The position numbers and the translations under genes are program-made. Shown in pieces: positions 18,834 to 33,722 of a stretch of 64,000 nucleotides of DNA. A model generated the notes under the pieces. It saw nothing but the letters and a program-made list of their open reading frames with translations, did not search any database and had not been told where the DNA came from. The stretch lies in assembly GCF_014235765.1 (NCBI RefSeq), contig NZ_JACMYH010000004.1, positions 330,067 through 394,066 of the forward strand, given 5' to 3'. This DNA comes from Pseudomonas baltica. Its GTDB lineage: Bacteria; Pseudomonadota; Gammaproteobacteria; Pseudomonadales; Pseudomonadaceae. The stretch's first letter is position 1. Each line of letters starts with the position of its first letter.

Positions 18834-19451
18834 ATGCCAGATTCATCACGATCAATGCCTTCGGCGGTCGAAATCGACAAGCGCGAGCTCTGCTTCCAGG
18901 GCTTCTACAAACTGGACAAGCTGTTCCTGCGCCACGAGCTGTTCAACGGTGGCATGAGCAAGCAGATCAGCCGCGAATTGTTCGTGCGCCACGATGCCGT
19001 GTGTGTGTTGCCCTACGACGCCGCTCGCGACGAACTGGTGCTCATCGAGCAGTTCCGGGTCGGCGCGGTGGGCAAGGTCGACAACCCCTGGCTGATCGAA
19101 ATGGTCGCCGGGCTGATCGACAAGGACGAGCGGCCCGAGGAAGTCGCGCACCGCGAGGCCGACGAGGAAGCGGGCCTGCAGATCGAAGCGTTGTGGCCGA
19201 TCAGCAAGTACTTCCCGTCACCCGGCGGCAGCGACGAGTTCGTGCACCTTTACCTGGGCCGCTGCAGCAGCGAGGGCGCAGGTGGCCTGCATGGCCTGGA
19301 AGAAGAGGGCGAGGACATCCGCGTCAAGGTCTGGGCATTCGACGATGCCCTGCAGGCCGTGCGCGATGGTCGAATCATCAACGCGGCAGCGATCATCGCC
19401 ATCCAATGGCTGGCCCTGAACCGCGACGAAGTCAGGGGGCTGTGGTCGTGA
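18834..19451 (+). CDS. nudF: ADP-ribose pyrophosphatase NudF
   Basis: Nudix hydrolase (205 aa) splitting ADP-ribose to AMP and ribose-5-phosphate. The Nudix box GLIDKDERPEEVAHREADEEAGL fits GX5EX7REUXEEXGU, near residues 90-112. The N-terminal ELCFQGFYKLDKLFLRH is typical of the NudF group. ATG 18834 has AGAGG upstream and is preferred over the in-frame ATG 30 nt earlier. It begins the nudF-yqiB-cpdA-yqiA-parE order, which is also found in E. coli. Confidence 0.94.
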   Translation: MPDSSRSMPSAVEIDKRELCFQGFYKLDKLFLRHELFNGGMSKQISRELFVRHDAVCVLPYDAARDELVLIEQFRVGAVGKVDNPWLIEMVAGLIDKDERPEEVAHREADEEAGLQIEALWPISKYFPSPGGSDEFVHLYLGRCSSEGAGGLHGLEEEGEDIRVKVWAFDDALQAVRDGRIINAAAIIAIQWLALNRDEVRGLWS

Positions 19452-19894
19452 GCCCGTTGCGCGAGCGCTACCGCGTCGATCTGGTCGGCCTGCAGGCCGC
19501 CTGCGAAGCCAATTACGCGCGGCTCATGCGCCTGCTGCCGGACATGCGCAGCCAGCAGTTGTCACGCCGCATCGCCATGACCCAGGCCGACCAGATGCTC
19601 GGTGTGCTGACGCTGGAGGTGCTACTTGCCTGTCCGTACACCACCACCCTGCGCGTACGCCAGGAACACAGCCTGCCATGGCTGCCGGTGCCGCAGATGG
19701 AGGTGCAGGTGTACCACGACGCGCGCATGGCCGAAGTCGTCAGCGCCGAGCACGCCCGGCGTTTCCGCAGCGTCTATCCCTACCCCAACGCGGCCATGCA
19801 CCAGCCTGACGAAAAGGCCCAGCTCAATCTGTTCCTGGGTGAGTGGCTGAGTCATTGCCTGGCCTGTGGCCACGAGTACGAAGCGGTACGCTGA
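19448..19894 (+). CDS. DUF1249 protein (YqiB-like)
   Basis: A 148-residue protein of the DUF1249/YqiB family with no known activity. It starts at a GTG overlapping the nudF stop by 4 nt (GTGA), so it is co-translated with nudF. Visible family features are NYARLMRLLPDMR near the N-terminus, VYHDARMAEVVSAEHARRF and a C-terminal LGEWLSHCLACGHE. It is soluble, without signal peptide or membrane segment. Its constant place between nudF and cpdA suggests a shared role in nucleotide metabolism, but this is inference. Confidence 0.88.
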   Translation: MSPLRERYRVDLVGLQAACEANYARLMRLLPDMRSQQLSRRIAMTQADQMLGVLTLEVLLACPYTTTLRVRQEHSLPWLPVPQMEVQVYHDARMAEVVSAEHARRFRSVYPYPNAAMHQPDEKAQLNLFLGEWLSHCLACGHEYEAVR

Positions 19895-19986
19895 ACATCG
19901 GCCTGCACGAGCGCCGCAGGTCGCATTGCCCTTGTCATCCAGGCTGCGCATAATTTGCCGGTTCGCCCTTTTGCCTGGAGACGGTC

Positions 19987-20802
19987 TTGTCGAGCCTATC
20001 TGATCCTGCTGTCGATGCACCGGTAGTGCTCGTGCAGCTTTCCGACAGCCACCTGGTGGCCGCAGCCGACGGTGCCATGTTCGGCTTGAACACGCGACGG
20101 AGCCTGGCGCAGGTGGTTGCGCAGGTGCTCGAGGAGCAGCCGCGCATCGACCTGCTGGTCGCCACCGGTGACCTGTCTCAGGACGGCACGCTGGCGTCTT
20201 ACCAGGCATTCGCGCAGGCCACCCAGGTCATTTGCGCACCCACGCGCTGGCTGCCTGGCAACCATGATGAGCCTGCGCTCATGCAGCAGGCCGCCCAAGG
20301 CACCCAGTGGCTGGAGCCTGTGGCGGACGTGGGCGCCTGGCGGGTGACGCTGCTCGATTCGACCATCGCCGGTTCGGCAGCCGGCCATCTGGCCGACGAC
20401 CAGTTGCAGTTGCTCGAGCGGGCGCTTGCTGAAGCACCGCACAAGCATCATCTGGTGTGCCTGCACCACCATCCGGTCGCGATCGGCAGCCAATGGATAG
20501 AGCCCATCGGGCTGCGCAACGCCGGGGCCCTGTTCGAACTGCTCGCGCGTTTCCCGCAGGCGCGTGGTGTGCTCTGGGGGCATGTGCATCAGGAGATTGA
20601 CCGGCACGCCCATGGCTTGCGCCTGCTGGCGTCGCCGTCCACGGGCATTCAGTTTCTGCCCGGCAGTGAGGATTTCGCCCTGGACAACCGCGCGCCGGGC
20701 TACCGCTGGCTGCGCCTGATGCCGGACGGGCAGATCGAGACCGGCGTGTCGCGGCTGGCGAACTTCACCTTCACCCCGGACCTGGACGCGGCGGGTTACT
20801 GA
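19987..20802 (+). CDS. cpdA: 3',5'-cyclic AMP phosphodiesterase CpdA
   Basis: Metallophosphoesterase (271 aa) that hydrolyses cAMP and so limits Vfr/Crp signalling. The bimetal motifs are in order: QLSDSHL (DxH), VATGDLSQDG (GDxxxDG), LPGNHDE (GNHD), CLHHHP and GHVHQE (GHxH). The start is a TTG at 19987 with GGAG upstream, since no ATG or GTG fits before VVLVQLSDSH. The following 152-nt gap to yqiA contains a short GC-rich REP-like hairpin. Confidence 0.93.
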   Translation: MSSLSDPAVDAPVVLVQLSDSHLVAAADGAMFGLNTRRSLAQVVAQVLEEQPRIDLLVATGDLSQDGTLASYQAFAQATQVICAPTRWLPGNHDEPALMQQAAQGTQWLEPVADVGAWRVTLLDSTIAGSAAGHLADDQLQLLERALAEAPHKHHLVCLHHHPVAIGSQWIEPIGLRNAGALFELLARFPQARGVLWGHVHQEIDRHAHGLRLLASPSTGIQFLPGSEDFALDNRAPGYRWLRLMPDGQIETGVSRLANFTFTPDLDAAGY

Positions 20803-20954
20803 TTCAGAGGCGGTAGTGCGGCCTTCGCGGCCAGAGCCCGCTCCCGCAGGGTTTCGCGCCAGGATTGCGGCTTGCCCATATACCGACGCAGCAACACCCC
20901 AACTGCACCCCCGACAAGGTAAACTGCGCGCCATCTCTATGCCCGGAGGCCCCC

Positions 20955-21563
20955 ATGCCCGGTTCGATCCTCTACATTCACGGTCTGAACAGTTCGCCGG
21001 ATTCGCAGAAAGCCCGCCAGCTGAGCGCGCTGATGCAACGCATCGGCCTGGCCGACCAGCTACGCGCGCCGGCGCTGCACCACCATCCGCGCCAGGCCAT
21101 TGCCCAACTGGAAGCCGCGCTGGCGCAGCTCGACGCACCATTGCTGGTGGGAAGCTCCCTCGGCGGCTACTATGCGACGCACCTGGCAAAGCGCTTCGGC
21201 CTCAAGGCATTGTTGATCAATCCGGTGGTCAATCCCCACCACCTGTTCGATGGCTACCTGGGAATGCAGACCAACCACTATACGGGCGAACGCTGGCAGT
21301 TGACCCGCGACCACGTCACGGCCCTTGCCGAGCTGGAAGTGCCGGCGCCCACCGACCCCGAGCGGCTTCAGGTGTGGCTGCAGACCGGCGACGAAACCCT
21401 CGACTATCGCCAGGCTGCGGCCTTCTACCAAGCCTGCAGCGTACACATCGAAAACGGCGGCGACCACGGCTTCCAAGGCTTTGCGCAAAAGTTGCCAGCG
21501 CTGCTGGCATTCGCCGGCATCGACGCGGCGCGTTACCAGGCCGTCGATTTTGCCCAGCTTTGA
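20955..21563 (+). CDS. yqiA: YqiA-family esterase
   Basis: A small alpha/beta hydrolase (202 aa) of the YqiA/UPF0227 family, a cytoplasmic esterase of unknown natural substrate. The N-terminal SILYIHGLNSSPDSQKA, the nucleophile elbow VGSSLGGYYAT (Ser near residue 66) and the catalytic His in NGGDHGFQG are visible. ATG 20955 follows CCGGAGG, a good RBS. It lies 35 nt before parE and is probably co-transcribed with it. Confidence 0.92.
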   Translation: MPGSILYIHGLNSSPDSQKARQLSALMQRIGLADQLRAPALHHHPRQAIAQLEAALAQLDAPLLVGSSLGGYYATHLAKRFGLKALLINPVVNPHHLFDGYLGMQTNHYTGERWQLTRDHVTALAELEVPAPTDPERLQVWLQTGDETLDYRQAAAFYQACSVHIENGGDHGFQGFAQKLPALLAFAGIDAARYQAVDFAQL

Positions 21564-21586
21564 TTACTCTTTTCACGAACGACTGA

Positions 21587-27282
<5,696 letters not shown>

Positions 27283-27454
27283 TCGACGCCCGCGCCTGGA
27301 CGGTGGCCGTGCTGCCGTTCGACGGACAAGCACTGGAGTCAGGGCGCGGATTCACGGATGATAGGCCCTTTCGCGGCGCTGCCAAGCGGCAGCGTCCAGA
27401 CGACTCGGTCAAGTATTGCTGCGGTTGCCGTGTGGCAGCCGCCTGGATGAAATG

Positions 27455-28156
27455 ATGAAACTGTTGCGCCTTCCCGTGATTTTATTGCTCAGCGGCGTGC
27501 TGGGACTGGCCGGATGCAGCACGCATCAACCGGTGGCCCTGTACCAGCTCGACAGCGGCAACCCCGGGCTGCCCAAGGAAAGTCGGGGTATGGCCGTGCT
27601 GCTGGGGCCAGTATCCGTGGCCGACTACCTGCAGCGCGAAACGCTGCTGCAGCGCCAGTCCGACGGCAGCCTGAGAGCGTCCACCGACGGTCGCTGGGCC
27701 GGCAGCCTTTCTGCCGACATCGACCAGTTGCTGTTGCGCCAGATGGCCTGGCGCCTGGACAGCCAGCGTGTGGTGTTGGCGCCTACGCCCGCCAACTTCA
27801 CGCCTGACGCCCAGGTGCTGTTGTCGATCACTCGACTCGATTCAGGCAGCGGCCAGCCTGCCGTCCTGGATGCCCAGTGGCGTGTCCTCGACCGCCGTGG
27901 GCAAGTGCGTGACAACCGCATCGTCCATCTCGAGGAAAAGCATGACGGCGGCACCGCGGATCAAGTCCAGGCCCAGGGCGTACTGCTGCAGCGCCTGGCC
28001 GCGCAGCTGACTGCAGCGCTCAAGCCGTTGGCCAACCAGCCGGCGCTGGTCGAGGAGCGCAAGTCCGCGCCGGCGCAGGTGCGCCGCGAGCAGGAAAAGT
28101 CGCGGATTCCTCTGGCTACGCCCATCCGCACCGATCTGGAAGTGTTCCGCTTCTAG
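27455..28156 (+). CDS. PqiC/YmbA-like ABC-type transport auxiliary lipoprotein
   Basis: A predicted lipoprotein of about 233 aa. The signal MKLLRLPVILLLSGVLGLAGC ends in a lipobox (LAGC). The mature part (QPVALYQLDSG, VLLGPVSVADYLQRETLLQR, QLLLRQMAWRLDSQRVVL) matches the PqiC/DUF330 fold, an outer-membrane partner of MCE/PqiB-type lipid transport systems. No PqiA or PqiB gene is adjacent. Two consecutive ATGs (27452, 27455) are possible starts. The gene ends in a strong bidirectional terminator. Confidence 0.83.
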   Translation: MKLLRLPVILLLSGVLGLAGCSTHQPVALYQLDSGNPGLPKESRGMAVLLGPVSVADYLQRETLLQRQSDGSLRASTDGRWAGSLSADIDQLLLRQMAWRLDSQRVVLAPTPANFTPDAQVLLSITRLDSGSGQPAVLDAQWRVLDRRGQVRDNRIVHLEEKHDGGTADQVQAQGVLLQRLAAQLTAALKPLANQPALVEERKSAPAQVRREQEKSRIPLATPIRTDLEVFRF

Positions 28157-28168
28157 AACGGCGCCCAC

Positions 28169-28196
28169 AAAAAAGCCCGCATTGCGGGCTTTTTTT
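28169..28196. terminator. Bidirectional rho-independent terminator
   Basis: AAAAAAGCCCGC, loop ATT and GCGGGCTTTTTTT form a perfect stem with A and T tracts on both sides. It serves the PqiC-like gene on the plus strand and the ytjB/ahpA-type gene converging on it. Confidence 0.93.
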
Positions 28197-28216
28197 ATGG
28201 GCAAACGCTCAACCAA

Positions 28217-29719
28217 TCAGCTGATTCGTGCCAGTTGGCGTTCCAGCAGGGACGGGTAGGGCTCCAGCAGACGCTCGACGCAGCAGGCCCCTTCGGGGCT
28301 GGCGATCGAGCGAATGCGCGCGCGTTGACGGATCAGCGGGTCTTCGCCGATCTCGCGCACGACCAGCAACAGGTTGCGGCTGTGCTGCGAAAGCGCCAGT
28401 GCATCCTGGGCCGATTCGGTCAGCAGCAGGTCGATGGAGTTCAAGCCGTGAACTTCGTCGCTGAGCACCAGACCCAACTGCAGTTGCAGGGTGATGCCGC
28501 TGTCGGCGACCTCGATCTGCAAGGCATGGCCCAGGGCACGCAACAGTTCGCCGCAGCAGATCGCGTTGGTCAGGTAGTCATCACCGCTGTGTTCACTGTG
28601 GAACAGCATCAGCGTGCTGCCGTCGTTGAGCATGTGCACTTCGCTCTCGTACAGCGAGGCGGCCTGTTGCAGGCAGTCGTGATAACGCTCCAGCAGCTCG
28701 GCCAGACGTGCCTTGGGCAGACGACGCAGTTGTTCCTGTGCACCCAGTTGCACGGCCAGCACGGCGCTGTCGGTGTGCACCCGAGCCACGGCAGTGGTCG
28801 GCTGCTTGATCACGGCCACCGGGGTTTCGCGCAGGTCGGCGAACGGGTCGTCACCGAAGTCTTCTTCGTCTTCGTCAGCCTGAATCTGGCGCATGACCGG
28901 TTTTACCGGCTTGGCTGCCACGGGCGGGAAGGGGCCCGGCTTGGCGGTTGCCGTGCGCACGGGTGGCGCTGCGTGCGGCACCTCGTCTTCGTCGGTGTCT
29001 TCGGGTTCGACCTCGGGCTCGCGCGGCTCTGGCGCCAGCTGTGCGTGCAGCTGCCGGGCCAGGTCGCCGATCTCGTCGGTGCGCTGGGTGGCCGGGGTGA
29101 ACTCGTCGGGGTTGCGCAACCAGACCCGCAGTTGCAGCAGCGGCGTGGAGATGTAGCGACCCAGCCGCAGGCTCAAAGCCAGTGCCAGCACCAACAGGAT
29201 ACCGGCCAGAACGCCCATGCTTTGCAGGCTGATGGTCAACGGCTGCTGGAACTGGTTCATGTCCAGGCTGATGCGCAGTTGCCCGGCCAGCGCATCCTGG
29301 AAGTTGATCTTGGTTTCGTACAGCCCCTGGCTCTGCCCCAGCAGGCCGCTCTTGGGGCGCTGGCCGGCTTCGGCGAGAATGCGGTTGTCCGGGCTGAAGA
29401 TCGCCGCGTGGGCGACCAGCGGGTTCTTCACCAAGTTGTTGAGCAGCACGTTGAGGCTGAGGATGTCGTTGGACACCAGCAGCTCGGTGGCGGACGTGGC
29501 CGTCTGCGTGGTCAGGCTCTGCCCCACCGCGTCGGCCTGCTCGTGCATGGCCTGCTTGAACTGCAGACCCATGACACAGGCGTAGATCACCAGGGCAATG
29601 GCAACCAGCACGATGTTGGTGAACGCGATGCGCAAAGCCAGGGGCACTCGACGGTGGCGCACGGCTCGGAAGATCAGCAGGAAGAAGTTGTCGGTTTTGA
29701 CTGGCGTAGGCCGGTTCAC
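28217..29719 (-). CDS. AhpA/YtjB-family membrane protein
   Basis: A 500-residue inner-membrane protein divergent from serB, the same position as E. coli ytjB (smp). Two membrane segments (about residues 28-46 and 160-183) bracket a periplasmic domain of about 110 residues. A HAMP-like segment follows (ISTPLLQLRVWLRNPDEF, then RTDEIGDLARQLHAQL), then an acidic, proline-rich linker and a soluble C-terminal domain. The GTG at 29719 (NRPTPVKTDNFFLL) is chosen because the upstream extension is basic and poorly conserved. Signalling or membrane-stress roles are inferred only from topology. Confidence 0.8.
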   Translation of the reverse strand: MNRPTPVKTDNFFLLIFRAVRHRRVPLALRIAFTNIVLVAIALVIYACVMGLQFKQAMHEQADAVGQSLTTQTATSATELLVSNDILSLNVLLNNLVKNPLVAHAAIFSPDNRILAEAGQRPKSGLLGQSQGLYETKINFQDALAGQLRISLDMNQFQQPLTISLQSMGVLAGILLVLALALSLRLGRYISTPLLQLRVWLRNPDEFTPATQRTDEIGDLARQLHAQLAPEPREPEVEPEDTDEDEVPHAAPPVRTATAKPGPFPPVAAKPVKPVMRQIQADEDEEDFGDDPFADLRETPVAVIKQPTTAVARVHTDSAVLAVQLGAQEQLRRLPKARLAELLERYHDCLQQAASLYESEVHMLNDGSTLMLFHSEHSGDDYLTNAICCGELLRALGHALQIEVADSGITLQLQLGLVLSDEVHGLNSIDLLLTESAQDALALSQHSRNLLLVVREIGEDPLIRQRARIRSIASPEGACCVERLLEPYPSLLERQLARIS

Positions 29720-29851
29720 TGAGCGCGGCTCTTTGTCCGTGAAGTTGGCGCGCAGTATAACGAGCACCCTCCGAGCGGCAAAGCGCTGCCTGTGCCCGAT
29801 GGTCACTGAAAGTGGTTAGAATGCGTTTTTTTTCATGAAACGGGGTGCCTC

Positions 29852-30862
29852 TTGCGCGAAATCGTCCTGATCAACATCACCGCTCAGGAGCAGTCGGGCA
29901 TCGCCGATGCCTTGCGCGCCGCCCTGGCCGCCGATACCACGTTCAGCGCCGCCCAGTCCGCCACGCAGGCTGAACATGTGGTCAGCGTGATGGGGCGCCA
30001 GGTCGGTCACCCCGCCTTGCAGCAGGTGGTCAGCCTGCTGAGCGAGCATGGCTTGGCGTTGGCGAGCATCGAACGCCTGTCTGCCGCCGTGGGCGGCAAT
30101 GCCTGTTTCGAGCTGGGCCTGCTTGGCACGCTGGAGCAGCCTCTGCAATTGCGCGGGCAGGTGCTGGAACTGAGCGCTGCGCTGGGTCTGGACATCGTCT
30201 ACCAGCCCGAGTCACCTCAGCGCCGACACCCACGCCTGGCGGTGTTCGACATGGATTCGACCCTGATCGAGGCCGAGGTGATCGACGAACTGGCCAAGGC
30301 GGCCGGCATCGGCGAACGCGTCGCGGCCATCACCGAGCAGGCCATGCGCGGCGAAATCGATTTTCGCGCCAGCTTCAAGGCGCGTCTGGCACTGCTCGAT
30401 GGTCTCGACGTTGCGGTACTCGATGACATCGGTGCTCAACTGCGCCTGAGTGAAGGGGCCGAGCGCTTGTTCGCCGAACTCAACCGCATGGGCGTGAAGA
30501 CGGCCATTCTGTCCGGTGGCTTCACATATTTCGCCAGGCAGTTGCAGGAGCGCCTGGGTATCACCCATGTGTTCGCCAACGAACTGCAGGTGGTCGACGG
30601 CAAATGCACCGGCGTGGCAGTCGAGCCGATCGTCGACGCCCAGCGCAAGGCCGACCTGCTGCAGCAGCTGGCTCGTGAACAAGGTGTGGAGTTGAGCGAG
30701 ACCCTCGCCGTGGGCGATGGCGCCAACGACCTGGCCATGTTGGCGATTGCAGGCCTGGGCGTGGCGTTCCGTGCCAAACCGCTGGTGCGGCAGTCGGCGC
30801 GTCAGGCCATCAGCGTGCTGGGGCTGGACGCCGTGCTGTACCTGCTGGGCCGCCGCGACTGA
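29852..30862 (+). CDS. serB: Phosphoserine phosphatase SerB with shortened first ACT domain
   Basis: HAD-family phosphatase making L-serine from O-phosphoserine (336 aa). The HAD motifs are intact: DMDSTLIEAE (nucleophile D133, acid D135), LSGGFTYFA and VGDGANDLAML. The usual Pseudomonas enzyme, as I recall it, has two full ACT domains and about 404 or more residues. Here the opening MREIVLINIT is kept, but only about 40 residues stand in place of the first ACT before the second ACT begins near residue 41. The start is a TTG at 29852. It is divergent from the ytjB-like gene, as in E. coli. Confidence 0.93.
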   Translation: MREIVLINITAQEQSGIADALRAALAADTTFSAAQSATQAEHVVSVMGRQVGHPALQQVVSLLSEHGLALASIERLSAAVGGNACFELGLLGTLEQPLQLRGQVLELSAALGLDIVYQPESPQRRHPRLAVFDMDSTLIEAEVIDELAKAAGIGERVAAITEQAMRGEIDFRASFKARLALLDGLDVAVLDDIGAQLRLSEGAERLFAELNRMGVKTAILSGGFTYFARQLQERLGITHVFANELQVVDGKCTGVAVEPIVDAQRKADLLQQLAREQGVELSETLAVGDGANDLAMLAIAGLGVAFRAKPLVRQSARQAISVLGLDAVLYLLGRRD

Positions 30863-30874
30863 ACGCAGGCTGGC

Positions 30875-32656
30875 TCAGAGGTCTTTCCACAGCGAATCGA
30901 AGTCTTCTTCGGGCGCAGCATCGTCGGCACCGGCCGGCGCCGGTGTGGCCACCTCCAGCAGGTGGTATTCGAACTGGTTGAAGCTGCCGGTGCCGGTCAT
31001 GCGCTGACCAAGCCCGGCCGGGCGTTCTTCACCTTGGGTGTTGATGATCACCTTGTTGCCTTCCAGGAACGGCATGCGTGGGGCCAGCAGGGAGGCGGGT
31101 ATGTCGATGGCGCGGATTTCCGGCAGCAACAGGCCGCGCAGGAACTGGCTGTTCTGCTCGCTGACGCGCACCAGTTGCAGACCGCATGGCTGCGCGTGCG
31201 GTGCCACCAGCTCGATGCCCATCTGCGTGCCGCCACTGCGCACCTGACGGATCCAGCGCACCACCGCCACGCTCCAGCCCTGGGCCTGAGTGTCCTGGAT
31301 GCCGATCATTTCTCCGGCCTGCAGCTGCGGCGGGACTTCCCTTGGCCATGCCAGGCAATAGCCACCGGGGCTGTGGTTGACGATCTGCAGAGCGTAGGTA
31401 GGGAAGTGCTGGTCATTGTTGGACGCGCTGGCGGCGCCGCTGCCTTCGCCGCTCGGCAGGTCGTACTGGATTTCTTCGTAGTCGCCGTGCCGATCGGTTT
31501 CGCTCGGCCTGCTCCAGGACTGGGTGGTGGCGCCTGGCACGAACTGTGCGCTCTGGGAAAGGGCCGGGCGCTTGAGGATCTCGCTGAAGGAACGCTCGCC
31601 GCCAATGTAGTAATGCAGCGCGCTCATGCCGATGCACACCGTCAGGTTGCCCTGGCCAGGGGTGCGGGTAAAGGTACGTTCCGCCACATCGCCCCAGGCG
31701 GCCGCCACGTGTTGCAGCAGATCGATGCTGAAATTGCTGGGAATCAGGCGCGACTGAGCACGCTGCTCGACCGGCATTTCCAGGTGCGTCTTGATCGCCT
31801 CGACCAGATCGGCGGGGTCAAGTCCGACCAGCAGTGGCAACTGGTCCTCTTCATACAGCGTCTTGTAGCGCGGCGGGCTGTCTTCGTCGGGCGCCATGGC
31901 GAACAGACTCGAAGCCAGGGTGGCAGGCTGCACACGCACCAGCAGGCTCCAGGCCTCGAGCACTTCGGCCAGACGCAGGATCGCCTGCTGGCGCATCTGG
32001 TTGCAGCGTGAACTGCCCAGCAACAAGGCGGCGGTGTAGCTTTGCTGCACGCTCAGGGTCGTGCCATGCGCGGCCAGCGGGTCATTGATCGGGACGTTCT
32101 GCAACTGATGCGCCAGGGCCGCCTGGTACAGCTGGTGCAGTTCCAGCCAGACCCCGTCGGGCACCGGACAGTACAGCAGGCTGGCACGCATCACTGGCCC
32201 ATTCAGACAGTGCAGGGCGCGCTGCGCAGCGGTGGCCAGAAGGGCGGCGCGATCCTTGGAGGCACGGTCTTTCGCGTAGGTGGCGCTAATGCGCAGCACT
32301 ATCTGCTTGTAGCCGATGGCCAGATGGTTCTGCAGGGCCTGGCACAGGTTGGCGACCTTGCGTGAGCGTTCGTCGAGAACGATAGACTGGTTCAGGAAGT
32401 GTCGTTCCAGATGCTTGCAGACGAAATACACCTCGGGCCGCAGCAGCTCAAGCAGTTGCAGGCGGTTTTCGCTGGGCGTGAGCAGCTGGTTGAGCTCGCC
32501 AAGGCCCTGGTACAGCAACCGGGCGGTTTCCCCCAGATTGGCCTTGGGCAGCTTGGCAATCCAGCGCTTGAGGTCGCGCGGGGTCGCTTCGCAGAAGGTC
32601 AGGCTCAACTGCGATGGCGTCGGTGCGCGCAACAACAGATGGGGGCGTGGCGACAT
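30875..32656 (-). CDS. FimW-like c-di-GMP-associated protein
   Basis: A 593-residue soluble protein. The long helical N-terminal half has no motif I recognise. The C-terminal part (about 400-500) contains YALQIVNHSPGGYCLAW, with the N-x-S-x-x-G motif of PilZ-type c-di-GMP receptors; the partner RxxxR motif is not obvious. Position between serB and psd equals P. aeruginosa fimW (PA4958), which encodes a c-di-GMP-binding protein needed for surface attachment. The neighbouring fimX gene of P. aeruginosa is absent here. The start at 32656 follows AGGAAACGACCG. Ligand binding is inferred. Confidence 0.68.
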   Translation of the reverse strand: MSPRPHLLLRAPTPSQLSLTFCEATPRDLKRWIAKLPKANLGETARLLYQGLGELNQLLTPSENRLQLLELLRPEVYFVCKHLERHFLNQSIVLDERSRKVANLCQALQNHLAIGYKQIVLRISATYAKDRASKDRAALLATAAQRALHCLNGPVMRASLLYCPVPDGVWLELHQLYQAALAHQLQNVPINDPLAAHGTTLSVQQSYTAALLLGSSRCNQMRQQAILRLAEVLEAWSLLVRVQPATLASSLFAMAPDEDSPPRYKTLYEEDQLPLLVGLDPADLVEAIKTHLEMPVEQRAQSRLIPSNFSIDLLQHVAAAWGDVAERTFTRTPGQGNLTVCIGMSALHYYIGGERSFSEILKRPALSQSAQFVPGATTQSWSRPSETDRHGDYEEIQYDLPSGEGSGAASASNNDQHFPTYALQIVNHSPGGYCLAWPREVPPQLQAGEMIGIQDTQAQGWSVAVVRWIRQVRSGGTQMGIELVAPHAQPCGLQLVRVSEQNSQFLRGLLLPEIRAIDIPASLLAPRMPFLEGNKVIINTQGEERPAGLGQRMTGTGSFNQFEYHLLEVATPAPAGADDAAPEEDFDSLWKDL

Positions 32657-32767
32657 CGGTCGTTTCCTGGTTCAACTCAGGTCGTCGCTCGAGGGCTTGA
32701 ACGACGAGAAAAGACAGGCCATTCATTTGGCCGTATGCAAGGACTCTAACAGCATTGGATAAAGGTC

Positions 32768-32795
32768 GCAGCCTCGATGTCGCCGAGGCTGCGCC
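32768..32795 (-). terminator. Hairpin after psd
   Basis: GCAGCCTCG (32768-32776) pairs perfectly with CGAGGCTGC (32784-32792) around a 7-nt loop, between psd and the FimW-like gene. On the minus strand only a weak T-tract (ACCTTTAT) follows, so it may be a partial terminator. Confidence 0.5.
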
Positions 32796-32813
32796 GCGCA
32801 GGCCGCAGGCGGT

Positions 32814-33713
32814 TCAGATCACGGTGGAAGCTGGCGCCGGCGCCACGTCGTCCGCACTGGCCGCCAGCCCGATGCCCTGGCCCATGTTCACCGGTGACAA
32901 GTTGGCCAGATGATGGGCCCATTTGACTTGCTCCGGGCCAAACAGCACGACCACGGTCGAGCCCAGCTTGAAGCGGCCCATCTCGGCACCCTTCTGCAGA
33001 TGGATCGGCGCGCGAGCGGCTTCGTCGTAGCGAAAGGTCTTGAGTTCGCGCTTGGGCGGCGTCACCAGGCCCGCCCAGACGGTTTCAATCGAAGCGACGA
33101 TCATCGCGCCCACCAGCACCATGGCCATCGGCCCGCGTTCGGTGTCGAAGATGCACACCACCCGCTCGTTGCGCGCGAACAGTTCAGGCACGTTCTCGGC
33201 GGTGGTCTGGTTGACCGAGAAGATGCGCCCCGGCACATAGATCATTTCGCGCAGGGTACCCGCCAGTGGCATGTGCACCCGATGGTAGTCGCGCGGTGAC
33301 AGGTAGATGGTAGCGAACTTGCCACCCATGAAAGGAGCGGCGTTGTCTGGATCGCCGCCCAGCAGTTCGAGCACGCTGAAGCTGTGGCCCTTGGCCTGGA
33401 AGATGCGACCGTGTTCGATGGTGCCCAGCTGGCTGACGGCGCCGTCGGCCGGCGAGAGAATTGCACCGGGGGTCGGGTCCAGCGGACGCGCATCGGGCTT
33501 CAGGGCACGGGTGAAGAAGGCGTTGAAGTTCTCGTAGGCGCTCAGGTCTTCGACCTGGGCCAGCGACATGTCGACGTTGTAGCGCTCGGCGAACCAGCGG
33601 GTGAAGGCGTTCTTGAACCAGCGCGAGCGGCATTCGGCAACGCACCCGGCCAGGCGCGAGAGCAGGTGATGGGGCAGCAGGTACTGGCTGATGATGAACA
33701 GGCGATCTTTCAT
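32814..33713 (-). CDS. psd: Phosphatidylserine decarboxylase proenzyme
   Basis: Membrane-associated enzyme making phosphatidylethanolamine from phosphatidylserine (299 aa). It self-cleaves at the LGST motif ([11 protein letters not shown], near residue 250) to give a pyruvoyl group on the serine. Family blocks [31 protein letters not shown] and [13 protein letters not shown] are intact. It lies 9 nt downstream of rhdA and is probably co-transcribed. The C-terminal tail (about 15 residues, alanine- and proline-rich) is variable. Confidence 0.96.
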   Translation of the reverse strand: MKDRLFIISQYLLPHHLLSRLAGCVAECRSRWFKNAFTRWFAERYNVDMSLAQVEDLSAYENFNAFFTRALKPDARPLDPTPGAILSPADGAVSQLGTIEHGRIFQAKGHSFSVLELLGGDPDNAAPFMGGKFATIYLSPRDYHRVHMPLAGTLREMIYVPGRIFSVNQTTAENVPELFARNERVVCIFDTERGPMAMVLVGAMIVASIETVWAGLVTPPKRELKTFRYDEAARAPIHLQKGAEMGRFKLGSTVVVLFGPEQVKWAHHLANLSPVNMGQGIGLAASADDVAPAPASTVI

Positions 33714-33722
33714 TGAGTGTCC

